Below, piece by piece: positions 50,536 to 61,228 of a DNA stretch of 64,000 nt (its first letter is position 1; each line of letters starts with the position of its first letter). Below the pieces are notes generated by a model. It was not told where the DNA came from. It saw nothing but the letters and a program-made list of their open reading frames with translations, and made no database searches. The stretch covers positions 3,720,001-3,784,000 of the forward strand of contig NZ_CP096040.1 of the NCBI RefSeq assembly GCF_023935105.1. The letters are read 5' to 3'. The translations under genes and the position numbers were made by a program. The DNA is from Caulobacter segnis. GTDB lineage: Bacteria > Pseudomonadota > Alphaproteobacteria > Caulobacterales > Caulobacteraceae.

Positions 50536-52326
50536 TCAGAGCTTGAAGACACCGTCCTCGATCTTGGCGTGCAGGCCCTTGGTGATCTTCACGTAGCCCT
50601 TGGCCGGATCACGGAAGTACAGCGGATCCTTGGTCTTGGTCGGATCGAAACCGTCGTTGACCAGGTCGATCTTGCGATACTTGAAGGTGCCGGTGGTCTC
50701 GATCGCCTGCTGCAGGCGCACGAAGATCGGACGGGCGTAGCTGGGCATGTGCTCGTCGACGTACTTGCTGAGGGCGGTGATGTCGAAGCCCTCGTCGGTG
50801 ACCAGCGAGACCATGCCGGCCTTGCCGTCCAGGTCGCCGATCTTGACCCCGTAGACATTGACCTCCTGCACGCCCTCGAAGCCGGCGATGCGTTCGGCCA
50901 CCTCGCTGGTGGCGACGTTCTCGCCCTTCCAGCGGAAGGTGTCGCCGATGCGGTCGACGAAATAGATGTAGCCGTCGCTATCGACCTTCATCAGGTCGCC
51001 AGTGCGGAACCAGGCGTCGCCCTTCTCGAAGACGTCGTGCAGCACCTTTTTCTCGGTCGCGGCCTTGTCGGCGTAGCCGGTGTAGTTCGAGCGGGCGTCG
51101 CTGCCGATATGGCCAATGCACTCGCCGACCTCGCCGGGCGCGGCCTCGATGCAGCAGCCGTTCACGCCCCGCACGGGCATCTCGGCCTCGACGTCGAACT
51201 TGACGATCCGGATGTTGAACTTCTTCTTCAGGTAGCCCGGAACCCGGCCGATCGCGCCGCGCTTGCCGTCGAAGTTGAACAGCGAAACGTTGCCCTCGGT
51301 CGCGCCGTAGAACTCCAGCACCTCGCCGACCTTGAAGCGGTCCAGCATGTCGTCCCAGACGTCCGGGCGCAGGCCGTTGCCGAAGATCATGCGGATCTTG
51401 TGGGCGCGCTCCAGCTCGTGTTCCGGCTGGTTGGCCAGATAGCGGCACAGCTCGCCGATATAGACGAACATCGTGCAGTTCTCGTTCACGACATCGGGCC
51501 AGAAATGGGTCGCCGAGAACTTCTTGCGCAGCACGATGGAGCCGCCGTTCAGCAGGGCCGCGCCCAAGGCGCAGAGGCCGCCGGTGGCGTGGTACAGCGG
51601 CAAGGTCACGTAGATGCGATCGTTCTGGTTGGCGCCGGTCGAGCCGGCGAAGCCGCGCATGTACAGCTGGGCGCGCATGTGGGTGATGCGCGCGGCCTTG
51701 GGCAGGCCCGTGGTGCCGCTGGTGAAGATGAACAGCGCCGTGTCGCGAGCGGTGATGCCGTTGCGGGCCGTCTGACGGTCCGGACGCAGCTGACTGCAGC
51801 TCTTCAGCGCCTTGACCAGGTCGCGCTGCTCGCCGTGGACGGGGCCCAGCACCCACTGGTGCATGTGGCGATCCAGCTGCCCCTTCACGTCCTCGAAGCA
51901 GGGCGAGGTCTCGGGATCGACGATGCAGTGCATCGCCTGGGAGATGTTCAGGCAGTGCGCCAGGGCCGCGCCGGTCAGCTGGTTGTTGATCAGGGCCGTG
52001 GCCACGCCGACCTTGGTCAAGCCGTACCAGATGGCCATGTATTCGAGGCGGTTGGGCATGAACAGCGCCACCGTCTGGCCGCGCGTCAGCCCTTGGCCCT
52101 TGGCCCAGTGGGCGTAGCGGTTGGCGATCGCGTCCAGCTCGGCATAGCTGATCGTCTTGCCTTCGAAGGTCATGGCCGGACGATCGCGCCACTTGTCGAC
52201 CGCAGCCTCAAGGTCGTCGCAGATGAGGTTGGCGCTGTCGGGAGCGATGGACTTCACGCGCTTGAGCGTCCGGGACAGTCCCTTGAGGAACTTGATCTCT
52301 CGCCGGATTTTTTGACGCAAACGCAT
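50536..52326 (-). CDS. Long-chain acyl-CoA synthetase (FATP/VLCS type)
   Basis: A 596-residue AMP-forming ligase that activates fatty acids with ATP and CoA. The AMP-binding P-loop TALFIFTSGTTGLPKAARITHMR is complete, as are VLEFYGATEGNVSLFNF and AWFRTGDLMKVDSDGYIYFVDRIGDTFRWKGENVATSEVAE. The VLCS/FATP-type features include a basic amphipathic N terminus (RLRQKIRREIKFLKGL) and LYFRDPAKGYVKITKGLH at the C terminus. This subgroup also activates very long chain or bile-type acids, so the substrate is not fixed. The start at 52326 has GGAGAG upstream. Confidence 0.9.
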   Translation of the reverse strand: MRLRQKIRREIKFLKGLSRTLKRVKSIAPDSANLICDDLEAAVDKWRDRPAMTFEGKTISYAELDAIANRYAHWAKGQGLTRGQTVALFMPNRLEYMAIWYGLTKVGVATALINNQLTGAALAHCLNISQAMHCIVDPETSPCFEDVKGQLDRHMHQWVLGPVHGEQRDLVKALKSCSQLRPDRQTARNGITARDTALFIFTSGTTGLPKAARITHMRAQLYMRGFAGSTGANQNDRIYVTLPLYHATGGLCALGAALLNGGSIVLRKKFSATHFWPDVVNENCTMFVYIGELCRYLANQPEHELERAHKIRMIFGNGLRPDVWDDMLDRFKVGEVLEFYGATEGNVSLFNFDGKRGAIGRVPGYLKKKFNIRIVKFDVEAEMPVRGVNGCCIEAAPGEVGECIGHIGSDARSNYTGYADKAATEKKVLHDVFEKGDAWFRTGDLMKVDSDGYIYFVDRIGDTFRWKGENVATSEVAERIAGFEGVQEVNVYGVKIGDLDGKAGMVSLVTDEGFDITALSKYVDEHMPSYARPIFVRLQQAIETTGTFKYRKIDLVNDGFDPTKTKDPLYFRDPAKGYVKITKGLHAKIEDGVFKL

Positions 52327-52429
52327 GTATGGCTCTCCCTTCAAACAACCATTGGAGAGCGCCGCGCGACCGGTCAAGCCGATGCGTGCTGCATCGCAAA
52401 CCTTTCAACGTTATCGCGAAATAGGCGGC

Positions 52430-53326
52430 TCACCCGGGAACGCGGAAGCGCACCTCACCACGCTTGGAGTCGATCGCCACCGATTGGAATTTCCTGAGGA
52501 TATCAATACCGACGACGATGGCGGGTTCGCTACCGAAGCCCCAGAAGTCGAAGGTGTGCACCTGGCCGATCAGCAGCGGAACATTCCGTAACGTCAGTTT
52601 TCCCAACATCAGGCGCGACACCACGGTCGCCCGCGCCGGCAGGACCTGACCGGTCACGCTGCGCAGTTGCGTGTCGGCAAGTTCGCCGACGATCGCCTTG
52701 GCTTCGCGCGCCGCCTCCAGCAGGGCCAGATTGCCAACAGAGGTGGTCGACCCAGTGTCGATGAAGGCGATCAGCCGCTCGCCAGGAATGAACGCGTCGA
52801 TCAGCATCAGGCCGCTGCGGGCCAGCCGCGACTTCACGGCCACGGTCAGGTCGTCGGCCAGCGGCAGTCCCTCGCCCACCGTCATCTTTTGCCGCAGGAA
52901 ATCGAGCAGCAGGCTGGCGCGACCCAGCCACTCCAAACCCAGCACGCCGTCCACGCGCAGCAGCGCGCGCGGCAGCACCGACACGGTCATGCCCGTGCGA
53001 GACCGCTTGCCGACCGCGAGACTGTCCACCCGGGCGGTCGAGACCGACTGGGCGCCAGCGATACTGTGCAGCTTGTTGGATCCGGTCAGAACCAGGCCGA
53101 GTTGGTCGGCCAGCTCGGTGGCGATCACCGAGCTGCTGGCGCCGGTGTCGACCAGGAAGTCGAATGGCCCCTGCCCGTTCACATGGGCCTTCACCGTCAG
53201 GCGCTGAGCGGTGTCGAGATATTTCAGCGGGTTGGCCGCGTCGACAGCCTGCCCTCGCGCTCCCACCGGCGTCAGCGCCCCGGCGGCGATCAGCCCCATC
53301 AGTGCGCGACGCTCTATGTCGTCCAT
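52430..53326 (-). CDS. Two-motif retropepsin-like aspartic protease
   Basis: A 298-residue protein with a hydrophobic N terminus, probably exported (DDIERRALMGLIAAGALTPVGARG, Tat-like RR). It has two aspartic-protease motifs: FLVDTGASSSVI near 60 and AFIDTGSTTSVG near 190, each followed by a hydrophobic flap-partner (GVLGLEWLG and IVVGIDILRK). One polypeptide may therefore form the whole two-lobed active site that retropepsins usually make as a dimer. GGAGG lies 7 bases before the ATG at 53326. Substrate unknown. Confidence 0.85.
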   Translation of the reverse strand: MDDIERRALMGLIAAGALTPVGARGQAVDAANPLKYLDTAQRLTVKAHVNGQGPFDFLVDTGASSSVIATELADQLGLVLTGSNKLHSIAGAQSVSTARVDSLAVGKRSRTGMTVSVLPRALLRVDGVLGLEWLGRASLLLDFLRQKMTVGEGLPLADDLTVAVKSRLARSGLMLIDAFIPGERLIAFIDTGSTTSVGNLALLEAAREAKAIVGELADTQLRSVTGQVLPARATVVSRLMLGKLTLRNVPLLIGQVHTFDFWGFGSEPAIVVGIDILRKFQSVAIDSKRGEVRFRVPG

Positions 53327-53403
53327 ACGCGTCCTCCCCACGGGAGGACGCTATAGGGCCGTGCGAGACGGCGCCAGAGAGCGCCGTCCACGGATCGACC
53401 AAA

Positions 53404-54783
53404 CTAGCCGGCGGCGAGACGGCGCTGGTCGTCGCGGGCCGCCTTCAGCTTCTCGGCCACCAGGAACGCCAGTTCCAGCGCCTGCTCGCCGTTCAGGCGC
53501 GGGTCGCAGTGCGTGTGATAGCGATCGGCGAGGTCCGTCTCCGAGACCGCGCGCGCGCCGCCCAGGCATTCGGTGACGTTCTGGCCGGTCATCTCCAGGT
53601 GAACGCCGCCCGGATGGACGCCTTCGGCCTGGGCGATCTCCACGAAGCTCTTCACTTCGCTGAGGATGCGGTCGAACGGCCGGGTCTTGTAGCCCGTCGA
53701 GGCCTTCAGCGTGTTGCCGTGCATCGGGTCGGTGGCCCAGACCACCGAGCGGCCGGCGGACTTGGTCGCCTTCATCAGGCGCGGCAGGCGGTCGGCGATC
53801 TTGTCCGAGCCGAAGCGCCCGTACAGCGTCAGGCGGCCCGGCTCGTTGTTCGGGTTCAGGACGTCGATCAGGCGCAGCAGGTCGTCGCCTTCCATCGTCG
53901 GACCGCACTTCAGGCCGATCGGGTTCTTCACGCCCTTCATGAACTCGATGTGCGCGCCGTCCAGCTGACGGGTGCGCTCGCCGATCCACAGCAGGTGGGC
54001 GCTGGTGTCGTACCAGTCGCCCGAGGTGCTATCGACGCGGGTCATGGCTTCCTCAAAGCCCAGCAGCAGGGCTTCGTGGCTGGTGAAGAATTCCACACGC
54101 TTCAGGTCGGGCTGGGTGTCGGGCGTGACGCCGACGGCCGACATGAAGGTCAGGGCCTCGCTGATCTTCTCCGACAGCTCGCGATAGCGCGCGCCCTGCG
54201 GGCTGTCGCCCACGAAGCCCAGCGTCCAGCGGTGAATGTTGTAGAGGTCGGCGTAGCCGCCGCTGGCGAAGGCGCGCAGCAGGTTCAGGGTCGCGGCCGA
54301 TTGGCCATAGGCCTTCAGCAGACGATCCGGGTCGGGCAGACGCTCGGCCTCGTTGAAGTCCATGCCGTTGATGATGTCGCCGCGATACGAAGGCAGCGTC
54401 ACGCCGTCGACGGTTTCGATCGGCTCCGAGCGCGGCTTGGCGAACTGGCCGGCGATGCGGCCCACCTTCACCACCGGCTTACCGCCGGCGAAGGTCAACA
54501 CCACCGCCATCTGCAGGATCAGGCGGAAGGTGTCGCGGATGTTGTCCGCGTGGAATTCCTTGAAGCTCTCGGCGCAGTCGCCGCCCTGCAGCAGGAACGC
54601 CCGCCCCTCGGCCACGTCGCCCAGCAGGCTCTTCAGGCGGCGCGCCTCGCCGGCGAAGACCAGCGGCGGCATCTGGCGAAGCGTCTGCTCGACCCGGTCC
54701 ACAGCGCCCATGTCCGGATAGTCGGTGGGCATGTGCTTGGCGGGTTTGGCTCTCCAGGTCGCGGGGGTCCAGCGGGTGGTCAT
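53404..54783 (-). CDS. 3-Deoxy-7-phosphoheptulonate synthase, class II
   Basis: A 459-residue class II (plant/Mycobacterium-type) DAHP synthase, joining erythrose 4-phosphate and PEP in the first step of aromatic synthesis. [15 protein letters not shown] is the signature start of the family with a metal-binding Cys; [61 protein letters not shown] and [14 protein letters not shown] follow in order. The start [14 protein letters not shown] matches the family. It is the only such enzyme seen here. Confidence 0.95.
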   Translation of the reverse strand: MTTRWTPATWRAKPAKHMPTDYPDMGAVDRVEQTLRQMPPLVFAGEARRLKSLLGDVAEGRAFLLQGGDCAESFKEFHADNIRDTFRLILQMAVVLTFAGGKPVVKVGRIAGQFAKPRSEPIETVDGVTLPSYRGDIINGMDFNEAERLPDPDRLLKAYGQSAATLNLLRAFASGGYADLYNIHRWTLGFVGDSPQGARYRELSEKISEALTFMSAVGVTPDTQPDLKRVEFFTSHEALLLGFEEAMTRVDSTSGDWYDTSAHLLWIGERTRQLDGAHIEFMKGVKNPIGLKCGPTMEGDDLLRLIDVLNPNNEPGRLTLYGRFGSDKIADRLPRLMKATKSAGRSVVWATDPMHGNTLKASTGYKTRPFDRILSEVKSFVEIAQAEGVHPGGVHLEMTGQNVTECLGGARAVSETDLADRYHTHCDPRLNGEQALELAFLVAEKLKAARDDQRRLAAG

Positions 54784-54894
54784 GACAGGCTCGATAACTG
54801 AAAGGGCGGCGTAGATACCGCGAATGGAACAAAAAGGCAAAATCGTGCGGCTGAACACCGCCAATCCGCCAAGACGGGAAAAGTCGTTGTCGCG

Positions 54895-56124
54895 CTAGCG
54901 GGCCGGCGCGCTCGATTTTTGCGCGATGCCGCAAGCAATGACGGCGATCGCGCCCAGGGCGAGCCACCACTCCTGCCAGACGCCGAAGCTCAGCGCGCCG
55001 ATCACGACATAGGCGACCAGACTGCCGGTCGCCATGGCGCCGTCGCGGCGGTCGATCTCGGTCCAGCCCAGGATCCGGTACAGGATCCATGCGAAGAAGG
55101 CCGCCGCCATGGCCGCGCCCAGCGCGCCCAGCTCCAGCCACAGCTGCAGGGCGGCATTGTGGGTGTGCAGCGGAATGGCGTTACCGAACACGCGGGACGC
55201 ATCGATCCCCCAGCCGCGCAGGGCGTGCTCGACGATCTGGTTGGCCGCGAACGCCCAGATGTCCAGCCGATGATCCCAGGAGGGCGGCAGCATGGCGTGC
55301 AGCCAGGCGAAGAGGCCCGATCGGACACCCCACAACACCACCATCGGCGCGAAGATGAACAGCGCCGAGATCAACGCGATCAGGACGCGGACGACCGGCT
55401 TGCCGAGGGTCCGGACGCCCAGCCACGCCAGCCCGCCCAGCAGCAGGGCCGCGACCGGGGCGTCGGCGCCGGTCAGATGCGCGGTGATCAGCGTCATCAG
55501 GGCCAGGGCCGTTATCGCCAGATAGCGGCTCCGCGCCCCCCAGCTGCCCATCAGGCGCGCGCAGGGCCAGAACAGCAGCGCCAGCGCATAGGTCCCCGCA
55601 GCGACCTTCACGATCGCCTGGTCGGGTCGGATGGTTTCGCCCGTGGCCCTGTGAAGAACCATGTAGATCGAGGCCTTCAGCATCGAGTCCAGACAGATGA
55701 CGAAGGCCAGCAGCAACATGCCCGCGACCATCACCCGGCCAGCCAGCCGCGCCGAGCGTCGCGACATCTCGCCCAGGGCCACGACCGCCGAGCCGTACAG
55801 CCCCAGCTGCATCAGCAGCTTCAGGGCGGTGAACTTGTCGATGTTCTTCTTGAGATCGGCCAGATGCGGCGCCGCCGGGCTCCAGACCAGGCTGACCAGC
55901 GCCCACAGCACCAGGATCAGCAGGGCGAACATCGGCAGCAGCGGCGGCCGCGAACGGGCCAGAAGCGGCGCGGCCAGCAGGCCGACCAGGCTGACCAGCC
56001 CCGCGAACCACAGCGGGATCACGTAGCCGAACAGCGGGGTCAGCACCATCATGAAGACGGCGAGCCCGCCCAGCCAGCGCGTGCGCCGCTCCGAGGCCAC
56101 CGGCGAGACGCCCACTCGCGTCAT
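54895..56124 (-). CDS. O-antigen ligase/Wzy-like membrane protein
   Basis: A 409-residue integral membrane protein with about 10-11 helices. A Wzy_C/O-antigen-ligase-type periplasmic loop lies in the second half (WDHRLDIWAFAANQIVEHALRGWGIDASRVFGNAIPLHTHNAALQLWLELGALGA), including the H-x-H/N pair usual in these enzymes. It would join O-antigen or another glycan to lipid A or extend the polymer in the periplasm. Its ATG overlaps the gor stop (ATGA). Exact substrate unknown. Confidence 0.87.
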   Translation of the reverse strand: MTRVGVSPVASERRTRWLGGLAVFMMVLTPLFGYVIPLWFAGLVSLVGLLAAPLLARSRPPLLPMFALLILVLWALVSLVWSPAAPHLADLKKNIDKFTALKLLMQLGLYGSAVVALGEMSRRSARLAGRVMVAGMLLLAFVICLDSMLKASIYMVLHRATGETIRPDQAIVKVAAGTYALALLFWPCARLMGSWGARSRYLAITALALMTLITAHLTGADAPVAALLLGGLAWLGVRTLGKPVVRVLIALISALFIFAPMVVLWGVRSGLFAWLHAMLPPSWDHRLDIWAFAANQIVEHALRGWGIDASRVFGNAIPLHTHNAALQLWLELGALGAAMAAAFFAWILYRILGWTEIDRRDGAMATGSLVAYVVIGALSFGVWQEWWLALGAIAVIACGIAQKSSAPAR

Positions 56125-57521
56125 CCCACCCCGCCGACTTCGACCGGCACGTACTTTTCGCGCATCGTGACCAGTTCCTCGGCCAGGGTCGGGTGGACGG
56201 CGCAGGTCGAATCCCACTGCGGCTTGGTCACGCCCATCTTCACGGCGATGGCGGCCATCTGGATGATCTCGGGAGAGTCCGGTCCGACGACGTGAACGCC
56301 GACCACCTTCTGGTCGTCGGCCTTGACCACCAGCTTGATCAGGCACCGCTCCTGGCCGCCATAGAAGGTGATCTTCATCGGACGGAAGACGGAGCGGTAG
56401 ACGTCGACCGTCCCGAACGCGTGACGCGCCTCGGCCTCGGTCATGCCCACCGCGCCGACCGGCGGCTGCGAGAACACCGCCGACGCGACCATGTCGTGAT
56501 CGAAGGTGGTGGGGTTGTTGTAGAATTCGGTCTGCGAGAAGGCCGCGCCCTCGCGGATCGCCACCGGCGTCAGGTTGATGCGATCGGTGACGTCGCCGAC
56601 GGCCCAGATGCTGGGGACGTTTGTCTTGGAGTATTCGTCGACCGCGATCGCGCCGCGCTCGTTCAGCTTGACGCCGACCTTTTCCAGGCCCAGCCCCTGC
56701 ACGTAGGGCTCGCGTCCCGTGGCGAACATCACCGCCTCGGTCTCGAAGGTCAGGTCGCTGGTCAGGGTGCTGAGCAGTGTCCCGTCCTCCAGCTTCTCGA
56801 TGCTGGTGTGCGAGCAGCCCAGCACGACCTTGATCCCCCGCTTGCCCAGTTCGTCGGCCAGGTGCGAACGGACGTCGTCGTCGAAACCGCGCAGGATGTT
56901 GGCGCCGCGATAGAGCAGCGTCGTCTGCACGCCCAGGCCCGCGAAAATGCCAGCGAACTCGACGGCGATGTAGCCGCCGCCGACGATCATGATGCTCTTG
57001 GGCAGCTTGGGCAGGTGGAACGCCTCGTCCGAGGTGATGCCCTGTTCCGCCCCGGGGAAGTCGGGACGCACCGGACGGCCGCCCGTGGCGATCAGGATCT
57101 TTTTCGCCGTGTAGGTCCCGGCATCCTGGCTGCCCTGCTTGGGCAGGACCTCGACGGTGTGGGCGTCGATGACTTGGGCGCGGCCATGCAGCAGGTTCGC
57201 GCCGGCCTTCTGCAGGTTGGTGACGTAGATCCCCGACAGCCGAGCGATCTCGACGTCCTTGTCGTGGATGAAGCCCTTCCAGTCGAACTTGGCCTCGCCG
57301 ATCGTCCAGCCGTAGCCCTGGGCCGTCTTCAGCTGGCTGGTGACCTCGCTGGCATAGACCATGAACTTCTTGGGCACGCAGCCGCGGATCACGCAGGTGC
57401 CGCCGACCCGATATTCCTCGGCCACGCCGACCTTGGCGCCGCTCATCGCCGCCAGCCGCGCCGCCCGCACGCCGCCCGAGCCGGCGCCGATGACGAAGAG
57501 ATCGAAGTCGTAGTCAGCCAC
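56121..57521 (-). CDS. gor: Glutathione-disulfide reductase
   Basis: A 466-residue FAD flavoenzyme keeping glutathione reduced with NADPH. FVIGAGSGGVRAARLAA is the FAD dinucleotide fold; GGTCVIRGCVPKK contains the redox-active Cys pair (C-x4-C). The second Rossmann fold IMIVGGGYIAVEFAGIFAGLG binds NADPH. The C-terminal WDSTCAVHPTLAEELVTM holds the His-Glu acid-base pair. The bacterial plant-type subfamily is likely. It is translationally coupled to the O-antigen ligase-like gene downstream. Confidence 0.95.
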   Translation of the reverse strand: MADYDFDLFVIGAGSGGVRAARLAAMSGAKVGVAEEYRVGGTCVIRGCVPKKFMVYASEVTSQLKTAQGYGWTIGEAKFDWKGFIHDKDVEIARLSGIYVTNLQKAGANLLHGRAQVIDAHTVEVLPKQGSQDAGTYTAKKILIATGGRPVRPDFPGAEQGITSDEAFHLPKLPKSIMIVGGGYIAVEFAGIFAGLGVQTTLLYRGANILRGFDDDVRSHLADELGKRGIKVVLGCSHTSIEKLEDGTLLSTLTSDLTFETEAVMFATGREPYVQGLGLEKVGVKLNERGAIAVDEYSKTNVPSIWAVGDVTDRINLTPVAIREGAAFSQTEFYNNPTTFDHDMVASAVFSQPPVGAVGMTEAEARHAFGTVDVYRSVFRPMKITFYGGQERCLIKLVVKADDQKVVGVHVVGPDSPEIIQMAAIAVKMGVTKPQWDSTCAVHPTLAEELVTMREKYVPVEVGGVG

Positions 57522-57565
57522 GATGGCCTCCGGAACCTAAGCTTTGTGCGGCTCTATGTAGGACG

Positions 57566-58249
57566 TCAGGGAACCAGGCGCACCACACCCTGATCCGTGC
57601 CGATCAGGGCTTCGTCGGCCAGGTCCAGGAACAGGCCGTGGTCGACCACGCCGGTGATGCTCTTCAGCGCCGCGGCCAGGGCCGGTGGTTCGGCGATCGT
57701 CCCGGAGGCCATGTCGTAGATCAGGTTGCCGCCATCGGTGACCACCATGCCCCGATCGGCCTGGCGCAGGCGCGGCGGCGGCAGGTCGAACTCGGCGGCG
57801 ATGTCGGCCAGGCGCCAGCTGGTGTGGACGTGACCGAAGCGGACAACCTCGATCGGCAGCGGGAACTTGCCCAGGACGTCGACCTTCTTGGCGGCGTCGG
57901 CGATGACGACGCAGCGACTGGAGGCCTCCCAGACCAGCTTCTCGCGCAGCAAGGCCGCGCCGCCGCCCTTGATCAGGGAGAGCCCAGGGCCAATCTCGTC
58001 GGCGCCGTCCACGGTCAGGTCGATGGTCTTGACGTCGTCCAGCGCCGCCAGCGGGATGCCCAGTTCACGCGCCAGGTTGGCCGTGGCCTCGGAGGTCGGC
58101 ACGCCGCGGATGTCCTTCAGGCCGCGCGCCGCCAGCGCCTTGACGAACCAGGCGGCCGTCGAGCCGGTGCCCAGGCCGACCACCATGCCGGTCTCGACGA
58201 GCTCGGCGGCGGCTTCGCCCGAGATGCGCTTCTGGTCGTCGGCGCTCAT
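57566..58249 (-). CDS. rpiA: Ribose-5-phosphate isomerase A
   Basis: A 227-residue isomerase between ribose 5-phosphate and ribulose 5-phosphate. Complete motifs: [56 protein letters not shown] and the catalytic Glu/Asp region. The end [22 protein letters not shown] is typical. Its ATG overlaps the glmU stop in ATGA, so it is translated with glmU. Confidence 0.96.
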   Translation of the reverse strand: MSADDQKRISGEAAAELVETGMVVGLGTGSTAAWFVKALAARGLKDIRGVPTSEATANLARELGIPLAALDDVKTIDLTVDGADEIGPGLSLIKGGGAALLREKLVWEASSRCVVIADAAKKVDVLGKFPLPIEVVRFGHVHTSWRLADIAAEFDLPPPRLRQADRGMVVTDGGNLIYDMASGTIAEPPALAAALKSITGVVDHGLFLDLADEALIGTDQGVVRLVP

Positions 58250-59622
58250 GCCTTCTTGTCCTTCTTGGCTTGTTTCATGGCGCGGAACTTGGTCGCCCAC
58301 CCGGCCTTGATCTTCTGTTCCGGACGCGACAGGGCCAGGGCTCCATCCTCGACGTCCTGGGTGATCACCGAGCCCGAGCCGGTCATGGCCCCGTCGCCCA
58401 CCCGCACGGGCGCGACCAGGGCGCTGTTGGAGCCGATGAAGGCGCCCTTGCCGACATGGGTCTCGAACTTCTCGAAGCCGTCGTAATTGCAGAAGATCGT
58501 ACCGGCCCCGATATTGGCCTTCTCGCCCACCGAGCCGTCGCCCAGATAGCTCAGGTGGTTGGCCTTGGCGCCCGCGCCGATCTTGACCTTCTTCACCTCC
58601 ACGAAGTTGCCGATGTGGGCTTCGGGCCCGATCTCGGCGCCCGGCCTCAGGCGGGCATACGGGCCGATCAACGCCCCCTCGCCCACGACCGCGCCTTCCA
58701 GGTGGCTGAAGGCCTTGATCACCGCGCCGGACGCGACGCTGACCCCGGGACCGAACACGACGAACGGCTCGACGACCGCGCCACCGGCGACCTGGGTGTC
58801 CCACGACAGGTGAACGGTGTCGGGGGCGGTCATGGTGACGCCCTCGACCATCAGGGCGTTGCGGCGCGCCTTCTGCCAGACGGCCTCGGCGGCCGCGAGC
58901 TCGCCTTGCGAATTGACGCCCTGAACCGAGGGCTCCGGCGCGAAGGCCGCGCGGGTCGACAGCTTGCGGTCATGGGCCAGGCCGACGATGTCGGTCAGAT
59001 AGTATTCGCCCTTGCTGTTGTCGTTGCGGACATCGGCCAGCAGGCTGAACAGCGTGGCGCGGTCGGCGGCCAGCACGCCGGAATTGCAGTGCTTGACCTG
59101 CTTGGTCGCCAGGTCCGCGTCCTTCTCCTCGACGATACGCAGCAGCACATGGCCCGGCGCCAGGATCAGGCGGCCGTAGCCGGTCGGATTGGCGGCCTCG
59201 AAGCCCAGCACCGCGACGTCGGCGCCATGGGCCCTCTGATCGAACAGCGGCGCGATCACCGACGCGGTGGTCAGCGGACAGTCGGCGTAGGTGACGACCA
59301 CGTCGCCGTCGAAATCGGCCAGGGCGTCCTTGGCCGCCAGCACGGCGTGGCCGGTGCCCAGCGGCGGATCCTGGACGACCATCGCGTTCGGACCCAGGCG
59401 CTTGCGAGCGCTCTCGCCCACCTGAGGGCTGTGCGCCCCGACCACGACGATGATCCGCTCGCAGCCCAGCCCCTCGGCGGCGTCGATCGCGTGATCCAGC
59501 AGCGTGCGGCCGGCCAGCCTGTGCAGCACCTTGGGCGTCGGCGACTTCATCCGCGTGCCTTGACCGGCGGCCAGGATCACGGCGGCGCGGGGGCGGGTGA
59601 GGTTGGAGACGGAATCAGTCAT
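58246..59622 (-). CDS. glmU: Bifunctional UDP-N-acetylglucosamine pyrophosphorylase / glucosamine-1-phosphate N-acetyltransferase
   Basis: A 458-residue enzyme making UDP-GlcNAc for peptidoglycan and lipopolysaccharide. The N-terminal uridyltransferase has [25 protein letters not shown], the nucleotide-binding start, and [15 protein letters not shown]. The C-terminal left-handed beta-helix with hexapeptide repeats ([72 protein letters not shown]) contains the acetyltransferase site. It heads the glmU-rpiA pair and is divergent from gph. Confidence 0.96.
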   Translation of the reverse strand: MTDSVSNLTRPRAAVILAAGQGTRMKSPTPKVLHRLAGRTLLDHAIDAAEGLGCERIIVVVGAHSPQVGESARKRLGPNAMVVQDPPLGTGHAVLAAKDALADFDGDVVVTYADCPLTTASVIAPLFDQRAHGADVAVLGFEAANPTGYGRLILAPGHVLLRIVEEKDADLATKQVKHCNSGVLAADRATLFSLLADVRNDNSKGEYYLTDIVGLAHDRKLSTRAAFAPEPSVQGVNSQGELAAAEAVWQKARRNALMVEGVTMTAPDTVHLSWDTQVAGGAVVEPFVVFGPGVSVASGAVIKAFSHLEGAVVGEGALIGPYARLRPGAEIGPEAHIGNFVEVKKVKIGAGAKANHLSYLGDGSVGEKANIGAGTIFCNYDGFEKFETHVGKGAFIGSNSALVAPVRVGDGAMTGSGSVITQDVEDGALALSRPEQKIKAGWATKFRAMKQAKKDKKA

Positions 59623-59692
59623 GGCCGGGCGCGACTCCCTGAAGAGCGTTCAGCGTTGCATTAGCCGCCCAATTGGCGGAAAGGCCAGACCC

Positions 59693-60418
59693 ATGAGCCA
59701 GCTTCATGACCTGAAAGAGGCCCTGTTTGGGGCGACGATCGCCTTCGACCTCGACGGCACCCTGGTCGACACCGCCCCCGACCTGGTGGGCGCGCTGAAC
59801 ACCATCCTGGCCCAGGAATCCCTGCCGCCCCTGCCGTTCGACGAGGTGCGGCTGATGGTCGGTCGCGGCGCCCGCGCCTTGTTGGAGCGCGGCTTCGCCG
59901 CCGCCGGTTCGCCGCTGGACGCCGAGAGCGCGCCTCCACTGGTCGAGCGCTTCATCGCCCACTACTTGACCCGCATCGCGCAGGAGAGCGCCCCTTTCCC
60001 TGGCGTGGTCCAGGTCCTGGCCGACCTAAAGGCGGCCGGCGCGCGGCTGGTGGTCTGCACCAACAAGCTGACCAATCTGTCGGACGCCCTGCTGGAGGCG
60101 GTCGGCCTGCTGCCGTTCTTCGACGCGGTGATCGGGGCCGACAGCGCCCCCGCCGCCAAGCCCGACGGCCGCCATGTCGCCGCCGCCATCGCGGCCGTGG
60201 GCGGCGACATCGGCCGCGCCGTGATGATCGGCGACAGCGTCAACGACGCTCTCGGCGCCCGCAACGCTGGCGTCCCCAGTGTGCTGGTCTCATTCGGCTA
60301 CACCGAGGATCCGGTCGAAACGCTGGGGGCCGATCTGGTCATCCACAGCTTTTTGGACGTGCCCGAGGCCTGCATCTCGCTTTTGACCTCTTGCCCCGCG
60401 CCGAACACCGGGCTATAG
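59693..60418 (+). CDS. gph: Phosphoglycolate phosphatase, HAD family
   Basis: A 241-residue HAD phosphatase that removes phosphate from 2-phosphoglycolate formed in DNA repair. The nucleophile motif AFDLDGTLVDTAPDLVGALN has both catalytic Asp residues. The cap domain follows, then VVCTNKLTNLS (motif II), the Lys of PAAKPDGRHV and VMIGDSVNDALGARNAGV (motif III). The start MSQLHDLKEALF at 59693 was chosen over 59597, where the frame runs antisense to glmU. Confidence 0.93.
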   Translation: MSQLHDLKEALFGATIAFDLDGTLVDTAPDLVGALNTILAQESLPPLPFDEVRLMVGRGARALLERGFAAAGSPLDAESAPPLVERFIAHYLTRIAQESAPFPGVVQVLADLKAAGARLVVCTNKLTNLSDALLEAVGLLPFFDAVIGADSAPAAKPDGRHVAAAIAAVGGDIGRAVMIGDSVNDALGARNAGVPSVLVSFGYTEDPVETLGADLVIHSFLDVPEACISLLTSCPAPNTGL

Positions 60419-60466
60419 GCCCCCTCCTCTCGCGGATCGGTCCCTCGCGGACCTCTCCACACCGGC

Positions 60467-60541
60467 GGATGCGTAGCTCAGCGGGAGAGCACCTCGTTCA
60501 CACCGAGGGGGTCACAGGTTCAATCCCTGTCGCATCCACCA
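60467..60541 (+). tRNA. tRNA-Val (anticodon CAC)
   Basis: Acceptor GGATGCG/CGCATCC, D-arm TAGCTCAGCGGGAGAGCA, anticodon stem CTCG/CGAG around loop TTCACAC, T-arm ACAGG-TTCAATC-CCTGT and CCA 3' end encoded. A complete, normal cloverleaf. Its 3' end faces the HipBA module. Confidence 0.95.
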
Positions 60542-61228
60542 TTCACTTCCTGAACGCTTTCAATTAGTTACGGGAAGCAAGGCAAGTCTGAAACCAGGTC
60601 TGTTGCAGTTCACTTGCCAGAAACTCCCCGGAAAAGCGGCCATTCGCGCCCCATAGCGCCCTCTTGCGCGGTTGAATTTTCGAGACCTCACCGGGAGGTG
60701 TCCGCGCACAGCAAGAGCTGCGAACCGTGCACCGGAACTCATCTGCGGTCCGCTGCCCCGACACCGCCTTGTTGAACGTCTCCGACGGCGCTGTGCTATG
60801 CGCGGCGGTTTTCAGAAAAACTTGGATGGCTGGCAAACCTGCTCAACCAACCAATGGTCAGCGGTCCACGCCAGCTCACCAACCTAACACCCGCGCCTCA
60901 AAGCGGAGCGGGCGCACGTCCGGGCCCATCACCACCTCCCCGAAACTTCTCTGGGCCGAATAGGACGCCCCGAGGACTTCGCGAGCGCCGCCGTCACAAG
61001 GACACCGGCTAAAGCCTTCGCCGCATGACGAGGGATGTTTCGATACCGCCCCGAGACGGACAGGCCGACATCCGCGAACTCACATGTCGTTATCGCAGCC
61101 CCGGTGAGAAGAACGATCACAGGAGTTGATCAAAGTCGCCGGGTTAGAATGATTTACGGACTTACGTAATAATTCATTTATTGTACGAGTATGCGTAAAT
61201 TGAGACTCGACACCACCCCCGCCTACAG
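60542..61228. other. Gene-poor stretch between tRNA-Val and hipB
   Basis: About 690 bases without a supported gene. Short open frames on both strands look like chance: poor codon bias, no ribosome sites, and no recognised domains. No duplicate of the tRNA 3' end was seen in this stretch or to the window end. AT content rises sharply after 61140. Confidence 0.6.

Noticed and set aside
60564..60836. 90-codon minus-strand frame after tRNA-Val
   Set aside because: Unlike coding regions here in base use, no ribosome site or domain; judged chance.
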